Position numbers and translations under genes: made by a program. A stretch of DNA of 5,824 nt. Origin: Fen-1467 sp035519475. Lineage in GTDB: Bacteria > Verrucomicrobiota > Verrucomicrobiia > Opitutales > Opitutaceae. This document shows, in pieces, positions 1-5,824 of the stretch. The stretch's first letter is position 1, and each line of letters starts with the position of its first letter. A model generated the notes under the pieces. The model had not been told where the DNA came from. It saw nothing but the letters and a program-made list of their open reading frames with translations, and did no database searches. Where the stretch lies: assembly GCA_035519475.1 (NCBI GenBank), contig DATIWI010000177.1:1-5824 (forward strand), written 5' to 3'.

Positions 1-657
1 GATCACGGACGAGAAGGCGCGGAGCGGGCCGGCGCCGAGGTCGTAGGCCGCCTCGATGACCGCGCCCTCGATCTTCTCCGCGCTGCCGTAGATCGGCAGG
101 ATCATGAACGGCAGGTAGGCGTAAACGAGCCCGATCACCACCGCCGTGGGCGTGTAGAGCAGGTCCCACGGTTGGGCGGCCGGCGCCACCTGGTGCAGCA
201 GGCCGTTGAGCAGGCCCTCCTGCTTCAGGATCGTGATCCAGGCGTAGGTGCGGATGAGGAAGCTCGTCCAGAACGGCACCATCACCAGCAGGAGCAGCCG
301 GTGCCGCAGCGTCTCCCCGGCCCGGGCGATGAAGTAGGCCACCGGGAAGCCGAGCGCCACGCAGATCGCGGTGGTGAGTCCCGCATAGAAGATCGAGCGG
401 CCGAAGATCCAGAGGTAGACCGGGTCGGCGACCCGGCGGTAGTTCTCCAGGGAGAACGCGTAGACGACGCGCCCCACCTCGTCGCGCTGGCAGAAGCTGT
501 AGACGAACAGGATCGCGGTCGGCGCGACCACGAACGCCGCCAGCCAGAGGAGCATCGGCGCCAGCAGCAGCCACGCCCGCAGGCGGGGATGCCGGCGGGC
601 GGCCTCCGCCGCGGACACCGGCGCGGCCGGCGGGGCTTCGGGCAATGAATCGCTCAC
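1..657 (-). CDS. potB: Polyamine ABC transporter permease, PotB-type (3' end cut by window edge)
   Basis: Inner-membrane permease, one of the two channel-forming subunits of a spermidine/putrescine-type ABC importer. 219 codons are visible; E. coli PotB has about 275 residues, so roughly 60 are missing beyond position 1. A Pro/Ala-rich cytoplasmic extension (residues 1-27) precedes TM1 (about 28-54), TM2 (about 84-113), TM3 (about 120-140) and TM4 (about 168-190). Strong PotB hallmarks are SLENYRR near residue 70, PFWTSFLIRTYAW at 128-140 and the start of the EAA loop, EAAYDLGA at 202-209, which docks on the ATPase. The frame is open back to the potD stop. The GTG at 657 is the first start codon in it; TTG at 645 and GTG at 618 are later options. 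No Shine-Dalgarno sequence precedes any of them. The gene follows potD after 42 C-rich bases, so co-transcription is likely. Family assignment is firm; polyamine as substrate is inferred from the neighbouring receptor. Confidence 0.93.
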   Translation of the reverse strand, partial: MSDSLPEAPPAAPVSAAEAARRHPRLRAWLLLAPMLLWLAAFVVAPTAILFVYSFCQRDEVGRVVYAFSLENYRRVADPVYLWIFGRSIFYAGLTTAICVALGFPVAYFIARAGETLRHRLLLLVMVPFWTSFLIRTYAWITILKQEGLLNGLLHQVAPAAQPWDLLYTPTAVVIGLVYAYLPFMILPIYGSAEKIEGAVIEAAYDLGAGPLRAFSSVI

Positions 658-699
658 GGGGGCGGCGGCGGACGGGCGCGGGTTGCGGCGGCGGGCGCC

Positions 700-1722
700 T
701 CAGCGGCCGCTCTTCAGGTCGGTGACCAGCTTGTCGACGTCGGCGGCAAGCTTGCCGATGTCGTGGAACGTCTCGAGCCGGCCCGTCGCCGGGTAGCTGG
801 CCGGGTTGGCCAGCTGCTCGGGCGAGAGGAGCTTCCGCGCCTCGAGGTTGGGATTGGTGTAGGGGAACTCGTCGGAGATCAGCTTCGAGACCTCGGGCCG
901 CAGGATGTAGTTGATGAACTGGTGCGCCGCCGCCTTGTGCCGGGCCGCCACCGGGATGGCCAGCACGTCGATGAACTGGTGCGCGCCCTCCGCCGCCAGC
1001 ACGTACTGAAACTTCTTGTTCTCCTTCCACAGGATGGCGGCCTCGCCGCTCCAGACCACGCCGAGGTCGACGTCGCCGTTGAGCAGCGCGGTCTTCGGGC
1101 TGTCCGAGTCGAAGACCTTGATCAGCTTGATCCACCGGGCCACGATCGGCCGCGCCTGCTCGATGTTCTCCTTCGAAATGGCGTTGGCGGAGACGCCCAG
1201 GGTGTAGAGCGCCCACGTCACGATCTCCCGGTTGTCGTTCAGGACCACGATCCGATCCTTGAACTTCGGCTGGAAGACATCGCGGAAGCCGCGGATCGGG
1301 TCCTTCACCACCTCGGTGTTCACCACAATTCCGACCGTGCCGGTCATGTACGGCACCGTGTAGTCGTCCGCCGGGTCATGCGGCAGGTGGCGGAACTGGG
1401 GACCGAGATTCTTGAGATTGGAGAGCTGGGCCTTGTCGAGCGGCGCGAGCAGCTTCTGCTTGATCATCACCTCCGCCGCGTAGTCCGAGGGCTGGACGAG
1501 ATCGTAGGCGCCGCCGCCGGCGAGGAGCTTGGAGAGCAGTTCCTCGTTCGAGGCGTAGGTTTCGTAGTTCACCTCGATGCCGGTCTCCTGCTTGAAGCCG
1601 TCGAGGACGGCCTGCGGAATGTATTCCGACCACGCGAAGAGGTTCAGCTCCTCCTTCGCGGACAGCGCACTCGCGGCCCCCAGCGCCAGCGATGCGGCGA
1701 GCATGCGATGCAGCGATTTCAT
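700..1722 (-). CDS. potD: Periplasmic polyamine-binding protein, PotD/PotF family
   Basis: Receptor of the importer: it binds spermidine or putrescine in the periplasm and delivers it to the PotB/PotC channel. The protein has 340 aa, close to E. coli PotD (348). A Sec signal peptide is visible: positive MKSLHR, a hydrophobic stretch at 7-20, and probable cleavage after Ala22. There is no lipobox cysteine. The mature part aligns with PotD throughout: WSEY at 31-34, GAYDLVQPSDY at 71-81, DNRE at 163-166, VVWSG at 222-226, PNLEARKLLSPE at 291-302 and a C-terminal LKSGR. Compared with the E. coli PotD ligand pocket as I recall it, W31, Y34, Y81, D163, E166, W224, D252 and Y288 are kept, but the positions of PotD Trp255 and Gln327 are Phe250 and Phe319. 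Substrate preference between spermidine and putrescine is therefore open. The ATG at 1722 is supported by the signal peptide but has no Shine-Dalgarno sequence. The gene sits 19 bases after potC and 42 before potB. Confidence 0.95.
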   Translation of the reverse strand: MKSLHRMLAASLALGAASALSAKEELNLFAWSEYIPQAVLDGFKQETGIEVNYETYASNEELLSKLLAGGGAYDLVQPSDYAAEVMIKQKLLAPLDKAQLSNLKNLGPQFRHLPHDPADDYTVPYMTGTVGIVVNTEVVKDPIRGFRDVFQPKFKDRIVVLNDNREIVTWALYTLGVSANAISKENIEQARPIVARWIKLIKVFDSDSPKTALLNGDVDLGVVWSGEAAILWKENKKFQYVLAAEGAHQFIDVLAIPVAARHKAAAHQFINYILRPEVSKLISDEFPYTNPNLEARKLLSPEQLANPASYPATGRLETFHDIGKLAADVDKLVTDLKSGR

Positions 1723-1741
1723 AGTGGGATGCGGGAAGCGA

Positions 1742-2554
1742 TCACCGGTTCAGTTTCTTGAGGTAATCGGAGAAGAACACGAAGGCCACGGTCGCAACAA
1801 TAAAGATTGCCGACAGCGCATTGAGCATCGGGTTGAGCCCCACCTTGGCCATGCCGAACACGCGGATCGGCAGGGTCGCCGACGCCGCGCTCGTGGTGAA
1901 GAAGGTGACGATGAGCTCGTCGAGCGACAGGGTAAACGCCATGAGCGCGCCCGCGACAATCGCCGGTCGCAGGCAGGGCACGATGACCAGCCAGAAGGCG
2001 CGCAGCGGGGTCGCGCCCAGGTCGAGCGCGGCCTCCTCCAGCGACGGATCCAGACCCTTCAGGCGCGCCTGCACCGCCACCAGCACGAAAGGGAAGCAGA
2101 ACGTCACGTGCCCGACGATCACGGTGGTGAAGCCCAGGCTCAGCCCGACCGTGGCGAAGAAGATCAGCAGGCTGATGCCCATGAGGATCTCCGGCATGAC
2201 CATGGGAATCGCCACGAGCGTCTGGATGCCGCGCGCCGCCCGGTAGCGGTAGCGATGCAGCAGCCAGGCGCCGACCGTCCCGAGGACGACGGCGAGCACG
2301 GTGGTCATGCTGGCAATGAGGAGGCTGTTCTTGGCCGCCCGCAGCAGCGGCGCGTGGTTCCACAGCCGCCGGTACCAATCCAGCGTGAAGCCCGTCCACA
2401 CGACGTTCAACCGCGACGCGTTGAACGAGTACGCTACCAGCACCGCGATCGGCACGTAGAGGAACACGAACACCAGCACCGTCCACCCGCTGAGGAACCA
2501 ATGCAGCAGCTTCAGTCCGGAGGGAACGCGCGGGCGGGCGGCGGAGGCGGGCAT
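1742..2554 (-). CDS. potC: Polyamine ABC transporter permease, PotC-type
   Basis: Second inner-membrane permease of the spermidine/putrescine-type importer. The 270-aa product compares with 264 in E. coli PotC. Six hydrophobic segments are visible at about 23-43, 74-98, 109-135, 140-162, 188-215 and 243-262. PotC signatures are MPEILMGISLLIFF at 120-133, HVTFCFPFVLVAV at 149-161, the EAA loop EEAALDLGATPLRAFW starting at 173 and ending in an IVP turn at 191-193, and LSLDELIVTFF at 209-219. The ATG at 2554 gives a short cytoplasmic N-terminus of normal length. A TTG at 2605 would add 17 residues without family support. Neither start has a Shine-Dalgarno sequence. It is the first gene of the visible transporter cluster and ends 19 bases before potD. 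The 123-base gap from the EF-G-like gene leaves it open whether the cluster has its own promoter; I could not identify one. Confidence 0.94.
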   Translation of the reverse strand: MPASAARPRVPSGLKLLHWFLSGWTVLVFVFLYVPIAVLVAYSFNASRLNVVWTGFTLDWYRRLWNHAPLLRAAKNSLLIASMTTVLAVVLGTVGAWLLHRYRYRAARGIQTLVAIPMVMPEILMGISLLIFFATVGLSLGFTTVIVGHVTFCFPFVLVAVQARLKGLDPSLEEAALDLGATPLRAFWLVIVPCLRPAIVAGALMAFTLSLDELIVTFFTTSAASATLPIRVFGMAKVGLNPMLNALSAIFIVATVAFVFFSDYLKKLNR

Positions 2555-2630
2555 GGGGGTTCTGGCGGGCCGAACGGTTATCGGGCCGGCGTCGCCGCAA
2601 GGCAAGTGGCGAGTGCGCCGCGGCGGGGCC

Positions 2631-2648
2631 CGCGCGGCTCGCCGCGCG
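2631..2648 (-). terminator. GC stem-loop between the EF-G-like gene and potC
   Basis: A perfect 7-bp inverted repeat, CGCGCGG and CCGCGCG around a 4-base loop, lies 30 bases after the EF-G-like stop codon on the minus strand. It is not followed by a T-tract, so it is not a canonical intrinsic terminator. It could attenuate transcription, act with a termination factor, or be chance in very GC-rich DNA. Confidence 0.25.
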
Positions 2649-2677
2649 CCGGTCCCCAGTCCGCCGCGCCCCGGCGC

Positions 2678-4777
2678 CTAGTGGCCGTGGTTGGCGGCCG
2701 CCGCGGCCTTCGCCGCTTTGGCCTCCTCCACCACCTTTTTCTCGAACTCCGCCGGCATCTCCTCGTAGTGGCTGAATTTCTCGGCATGCAGGCCGCGGCC
2801 GCCGGTGAGCGAGCGCACGACCGTGCCGTAATGATGGAGCTCCGCCGCCGGCACGAGGGCGCGCACCACCTGCAGCCGCCCGGCGTTGTCCATGCCGAGA
2901 ATCTTGCCGCGCCGCCCGGACAGATCGCCGACGATCTTGCCGAGGCTGTCCTCCGGCACCCGGATCTCCAGCTCGTGGATCGGCTCGAGGAGGCACGGCC
3001 GCGCGTTCATGAACGCCTCCTTGAAGGCAAAGTAGCCGGCGATCTGGAAGGCGATGTCCTTCGAATCCACCGGATGCATCTTGCCATCGTAGAAATCGAT
3101 CTTCACGTCCACCACGCGGTAGCCGGCGAGGATCCCCTCGGTGCAGGCCGTGTTCACGCCCTTCTCGACCGACGGCACGAATACGCGGTCGACGTTCTGG
3201 CCGGAGAGCGACTCGGTGAACTCGACCCCGCTGTCGCGCGCCGCAGGCTCGATGCGCATCCACACCTCGGCGAACTGCCCGGCGCCGCCGGTCTGCTTCT
3301 TGTGCCGGTACTTCGACTCGGCCCTGTTGCGGATCGTCTCGCGGAAGCGGATGCGCGGCGGGATGAGCTCGAGGTCGATCTTGTTCCGGCGCTTCAGGCG
3401 CTCGAAGAGCACCTCGAGGTGCAGCTCGCCCTGGGCGGAGAGAATGGTCTGGTGCAGCTCGCCGTCGACCCGGGATTCAAACGCCGGGTCCTCCTCATGC
3501 AGCGCGGCGAGACCGGCGGCCAGCTTGTCCTCGTCGCCGCGCGAGTTCAGCTTCAGGGCCGCCGAGGTGTAGGGCTTGGGATAGGCCACCTTGGGCAGCA
3601 CGACGACGTGCCGGGGCTCGCACAGCGTGTTGCCCGTGTGGGTGTCGCGGAGCTTGACGGCCGCGCCGATGTCGCCGGCGGTCAGCGCCTCGACGGGCGC
3701 GCGGACCTTGCCGTTGAGGCGGAACAGCTGGCCGATGCGCTCGGTGACCCGGCGGTCGCTGTTGTAGAGATCCATGCCCGTGTGCACCGCGCCGGAGTAC
3801 ACGCGGAGAATCGAAAGATCGCCGCTCAGAGGATCGGACAGTGTCTTGAAGGCGAAGGCCACCGGCTCCTTGCCGGTCAGGCTGACCTCGCAGGGCTGGC
3901 CCGCCGCGTCGGTCGCCGCCACCGTCGCCCGGTCGGCCGGAGACGACCCGAAGCGCGCGATGAAGTCGAGCAGCCGCGCCACGCCGACATTGCTCTCGCC
4001 GGCGGTGCAAAACAGCGGAACGAACACCTGCTTCTGCACGGCGGGATGGATCCCGGTGCGCAGGACCTCCTCCGAAAGGCTGCCCTCGGCGAAGAACTTC
4101 TCCAGCAGGGAGTCGTCCGACTCCGCGATGTGCTCGACGAGCTCCTTGTGCAGCGTTTCCACCCGTTGCTTCCACGCGTCGGCGGCGGGCACCTCGGTGT
4201 ATTTGCCGGAGCGGTCGGACGCGTACGTGCAGACTTCGCTGCGGAGCACGTCCAGCACCTGGTTGAAGCCCGGGCCGGGATTGACCGGTACCTGCATTGG
4301 GAAGACCTGCGGGCCGAACCGCTCCCGGATCTCCTCGACGAGCAGGTCAAAGTCCGCGTTCTCCTTGTCGAGCGCATTGACGACGATGATCTTGGGGATG
4401 CCGAACTGCGTGGCATGATCCCACATCATTTCCGTGCCGACGCCGATGCCGTGGTTGGCATGGATGACGACCACCGCGAAATCGACGACCCGGAGCGCGT
4501 TGAGCGCCTCGCTGCTGAAATCGAGGTAGCCGGGGCAGTCGACGACGTTGAGCCGACGGCCCTGCCATTCGAGGCTGAGCGGCGAGGCATGGATCGAGAT
4601 CTGCCGCTGCTGTTCGCCCACGTGGTAATCCGACACCGTCGAACCCTGCACAATGCCGCCCATGCGGTGAATGACGTCGCCGCACATGAGCATGGCCTCG
4701 GCCAGCATCGTCTTGCCCGAGGTGGCGTGACCCACGATCGCGAAGTTCCGGATATCGGCAGGCTGGTAGGATTTCAT
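2678..4777 (-). CDS. EF-G-like translational GTPase (FusA2-type paralogue)
   Basis: Cytoplasmic, ribosome-associated GTPase family member, 699 aa, with the full five-domain EF-G layout. The G domain spans about 8-280, II about 303-393, III about 400-476, IV about 477-597 and V about 598-680. The P-loop GHATSGKT (16-23) is intact. Other G motifs deviate: RQIS (58-61) replaces RGIT, DCPGYLDF (80-87) has Tyr84 where canonical EF-G has the catalytic His, and NALD (134-137) has Ala for the Lys of NKxD. Domain III keeps GELHLEV. Domain IV keeps RETI (479-482), QTGGAGQF (495-502) and tip His568 in GKMHPVDSKD. Domain V keeps GDLSGRRGKILGM and SHYEEMP. An Ala/Lys-rich tail (684-699) ends in NHGH. This pattern fits the FusA2-type EF-G-like branch, whose role is poorly settled, rather than the housekeeping fusA; no rpsL, rpsG or tuf is adjacent. 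I chose ATG 4777 because the product then starts MKSYQPADIRN, as in relatives; GTG 4783 would add two residues. Neither start has a Shine-Dalgarno sequence. Confidence 0.93.
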   Translation of the reverse strand: MKSYQPADIRNFAIVGHATSGKTMLAEAMLMCGDVIHRMGGIVQGSTVSDYHVGEQQRQISIHASPLSLEWQGRRLNVVDCPGYLDFSSEALNALRVVDFAVVVIHANHGIGVGTEMMWDHATQFGIPKIIVVNALDKENADFDLLVEEIRERFGPQVFPMQVPVNPGPGFNQVLDVLRSEVCTYASDRSGKYTEVPAADAWKQRVETLHKELVEHIAESDDSLLEKFFAEGSLSEEVLRTGIHPAVQKQVFVPLFCTAGESNVGVARLLDFIARFGSSPADRATVAATDAAGQPCEVSLTGKEPVAFAFKTLSDPLSGDLSILRVYSGAVHTGMDLYNSDRRVTERIGQLFRLNGKVRAPVEALTAGDIGAAVKLRDTHTGNTLCEPRHVVVLPKVAYPKPYTSAALKLNSRGDEDKLAAGLAALHEEDPAFESRVDGELHQTILSAQGELHLEVLFERLKRRNKIDLELIPPRIRFRETIRNRAESKYRHKKQTGGAGQFAEVWMRIEPAARDSGVEFTESLSGQNVDRVFVPSVEKGVNTACTEGILAGYRVVDVKIDFYDGKMHPVDSKDIAFQIAGYFAFKEAFMNARPCLLEPIHELEIRVPEDSLGKIVGDLSGRRGKILGMDNAGRLQVVRALVPAAELHHYGTVVRSLTGGRGLHAEKFSHYEEMPAEFEKKVVEEAKAAKAAAAANHGH

Positions 4778-4962
4778 AGACACATCATTGGCTCTTGCCC
4801 GGGGGTAAACCGGCGGCTTCCGGGGACAAGTACGGTCGAGGCTGCCGGAGGCACAGGCAAGGGGAAAGTCTGTTTTTCAGGGCGCGCGCAGCCATTAGCT
4901 GCCGTTGCCGGGCCGGGGGGAAGGTTAATTTCGAGGCGGCGGCCTCCGCCGCCCGGCGCCGT
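4778..4962. other. Intergenic region upstream of the EF-G-like gene
   Basis: These 185 bases hold no credible gene. They should contain the leader, and possibly the promoter, of the EF-G-like gene. I found no convincing -35/-10 pair on the minus strand; the least GC-rich part is 4861-4930. Two hairpins can form: 4935-4953, listed separately, and 4888-4902 with a 5-bp stem (GCAGC and GCTGC around CATTA on the plus strand). A four-codon frame ATG-ATG-TGT-CTA-TGA at 4788-4774 has its stop overlapping the EF-G-like ATG; it is probably coincidental. Confidence 0.5.
4935..4953 (-). terminator. Possible terminator hairpin after the AsmA-like gene
   Basis: A perfect 7-bp inverted repeat, GGCGGCG and CGCCGCC around a 5-base loop, starts 9 bases after the AsmA-like stop on the minus strand. 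It is followed by TCGAAATTAACCTT, which is AT-richer than its surroundings but has no run of T. Position favours a weak terminator for the upstream gene, which would make the EF-G-like gene a separate transcription unit. The missing T-tract keeps confidence low. Confidence 0.4.
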
Positions 4963-5824
4963 TCACGGCAGGATCATGTCGAGCAGCGACCGGGTCAGCA
5001 TCACGTACAGCTGACCCGCGTTGGGCTTGCTGAGGGTGCCGCCGATGACAAAGGGTTCGCGCAGCTTCATGTAGCCCAAGTCATCGCGCTCGCCCGAGAG
5101 CACCGGCAGCTTGGCCCGCGCAATCCGGTTCTCGACCGCCCCCATGACCCCCATGTTGAGGCGCAACTGCATCGGCTGGTTGAGCAGGCTCTTGGCGGGG
5201 TCGTAGGTGATATGTCCGTCGCCCTGCAGCCGCACGTTGGGCGAGACCAGCACGAAATCGGTGAGCTTCAGGTTGAGCGATTCGTCGCGCGCCAGCCGCA
5301 CGCTCAGCTGGTCGAACGGGAGCTGGGCCAGCTGGCCGGCGATCTCCGCCGTCACGTCGGCGCGGGTCGCGAAGTTCTCGACCTTCTCGCCGAGACTTCC
5401 GAGCAGGCGGGCGGCGAGCGATGCCGCCGCCGCTTCCTGCTGGAGGCCCCGGAAGATCCCCTTGCGGCTCTGGAGCGCCAACTCGCCCTGCGTGTGTTCG
5501 ATCAGTTCGCCCAAGGTGCGGCCGGTGCCGGAGGCCTGGCTGCGGACATTGAACCGCCCCTCGATCGTCGGCGGCCTGCCGGGCGCGATCGCCTTGAACA
5601 ACGGCCCGACCTCGAAGTCGCGCACGTTGAGATCGAACTTGGATGAATAGGGCTGCGGCTCGCCCGGGGAAAACCGCACCTCGGTCTCGAGCAGAAGCTG
5701 TCCGTCGGCGCCGAGCGCGCCGGCGATCTTCTCCGCCGCCAGCCGCCGCGGGGCCATGGTCAGCCGCCCGGTCAGCCCGCTGATCTCGGTGGTGCGGCCG
5801 TAAACCAGCGACTTGACGTCGAGC
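4963..5824 (-). CDS. AsmA-like envelope protein, C-terminal part (5' end cut by window edge)
   Basis: The last 286 residues of a larger protein; the frame is open to position 5824, so the N-terminus, with any membrane anchor, is outside. The fragment has the alternating polar/hydrophobic beta-strand pattern of AsmA-family proteins, which are inner-membrane-anchored periplasmic proteins linked to outer-membrane assembly and lipid transfer. The best family signal is residues 85-115 of the fragment: FNVRSQASGTGRTLGELIEH, then a GELAL strand and KGIFRGL, matching the AsmA C-terminal pattern of an ARG-like strand, a short helix, a G-x-hydrophobic strand and a DGxIxGI-like turn. Near the end, REPFVIGGTLSKPN resembles the closing 'hydrophobic-xGTL-xxP' motif of the family. 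No cysteine pairs or catalytic motifs are visible. The Met codon at 5757 is internal, since good coding continues upstream of it. Family assignment is from pattern, not an alignment; another AsmA/TamB-like subfamily is the main alternative. Confidence 0.72.
   Translation of the reverse strand, partial: LDVKSLVYGRTTEISGLTGRLTMAPRRLAAEKIAGALGADGQLLLETEVRFSPGEPQPYSSKFDLNVRDFEVGPLFKAIAPGRPPTIEGRFNVRSQASGTGRTLGELIEHTQGELALQSRKGIFRGLQQEAAAASLAARLLGSLGEKVENFATRADVTAEIAGQLAQLPFDQLSVRLARDESLNLKLTDFVLVSPNVRLQGDGHITYDPAKSLLNQPMQLRLNMGVMGAVENRIARAKLPVLSGERDDLGYMKLREPFVIGGTLSKPNAGQLYVMLTRSLLDMILP

Noticed and set aside
172..648. Plus-strand frame of 158 codons at the left end
   Set aside because: Antisense register of the PotB-type permease, whose transmembrane segments and EAA motif read cleanly on the minus strand through position 1.
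658..699. C-rich, G-poorer 42-base gap between potD and potB as a Rho-loading site
   Set aside because: The bias is short and lies between two clearly co-directional transporter genes. GCC-type repeats are expected at this GC content, and nothing else supports termination here.
763..1761. Plus-strand frame of 332 codons opposite potD
   Set aside because: Same antisense-register artefact: its codon boundaries match potD, and potD has a signal peptide and conserved receptor motifs from end to end.
2555..2605. N-terminal extension of PotC from a TTG start at 2605
   Set aside because: It adds 17 residues absent from the family, has no ribosome binding site, and the ATG at 2554 already gives the usual PotC length.
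1719..3263. Minus-strand 514-codon frame overlapping the EF-G-like gene 3' end and potC
   Set aside because: It is out of frame with two well-supported genes, crosses their boundary, and gives an Arg/Gly/Ala-rich translation without motifs.
4855..4860. TTGCCT on the minus strand as a possible -35 box for the EF-G-like gene
   Set aside because: No acceptable -10 hexamer lies 16-18 bases downstream; the best nearby sequence is GC-rich and badly spaced.
1577..5014. A 1145-codon plus-strand open frame spanning potC and the EF-G-like gene
   Set aside because: It lies in exact antisense codon register with both genes (codon boundaries coincide). In that register a stop needs TTA, CTA or TCA in the sense gene, which are rare at this GC content. 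The translation is rich in His, Arg, Asp, Glu and Gln with no recognisable domain, while the minus strand encodes full-length known families.
4795..5646. Plus-strand frames opposite the AsmA-like gene and its downstream gap
   Set aside because: Antisense register of the AsmA-like frame; no domain features, and Arg/Ala/Glu-rich composition typical of GC-rich shadows.

Overview
This is a GC-rich (judged by eye) bacterial chromosome segment in which every gene I can support lies on the minus strand, so it is transcribed from right to left. It reads as ordinary chromosome: there is no integrase, transposase, tRNA, rRNA, CRISPR array or plasmid function. None of the four visible starts has a recognisable Shine-Dalgarno sequence. 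High GC, absent Shine-Dalgarno motifs and a FusA2-type EF-G paralogue next to an AsmA-like protein are compatible with a Gram-negative such as an opitutal Verrucomicrobiota. This assignment is tentative. A high-GC proteobacterium or another deep Gram-negative lineage would also fit.

Layout in transcription order. (1) 5824-4963: the C-terminal 286 residues of an AsmA-like envelope protein, cut by the right edge. (2) 4962-4778: a 185-base intergenic stretch with two small hairpins and no convincing promoter. (3) 4777-2678: an EF-G-like translational GTPase of about 699 aa, with all five EF-G domains but altered GTPase motifs. (4) 2677-2555: a 123-base GC-rich gap with one perfect 7-bp stem-loop. 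(5) 2554-1742: a PotC-type ABC permease. (6) 1722-700: a PotD-type periplasmic polyamine-binding protein. (7) 657-1: a PotB-type ABC permease, cut by the left edge.

Genes 5-7 are closely spaced (19 and 42 bases) and form one operon for a spermidine/putrescine-type ABC importer: a periplasmic receptor and two inner-membrane permeases that form the channel. The ATPase (PotA) is not in the window and may lie beyond the left edge. The order potC-potD-potB, with the receptor gene between the two permeases, differs from E. coli potABCD and potFGHI. The EF-G-like gene and the AsmA-like gene have no evident functional link to the importer beyond sharing its strand.

I see no clearly new biological system. 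The points most worth a second look are the mixed PotD/PotF-like ligand pocket of the binding protein, the degenerate G motifs of the EF-G paralogue beside an intact domain IV, and the unusual gene order. Very long plus-strand reading frames (one of 1145 codons) are antisense shadows and were rejected.
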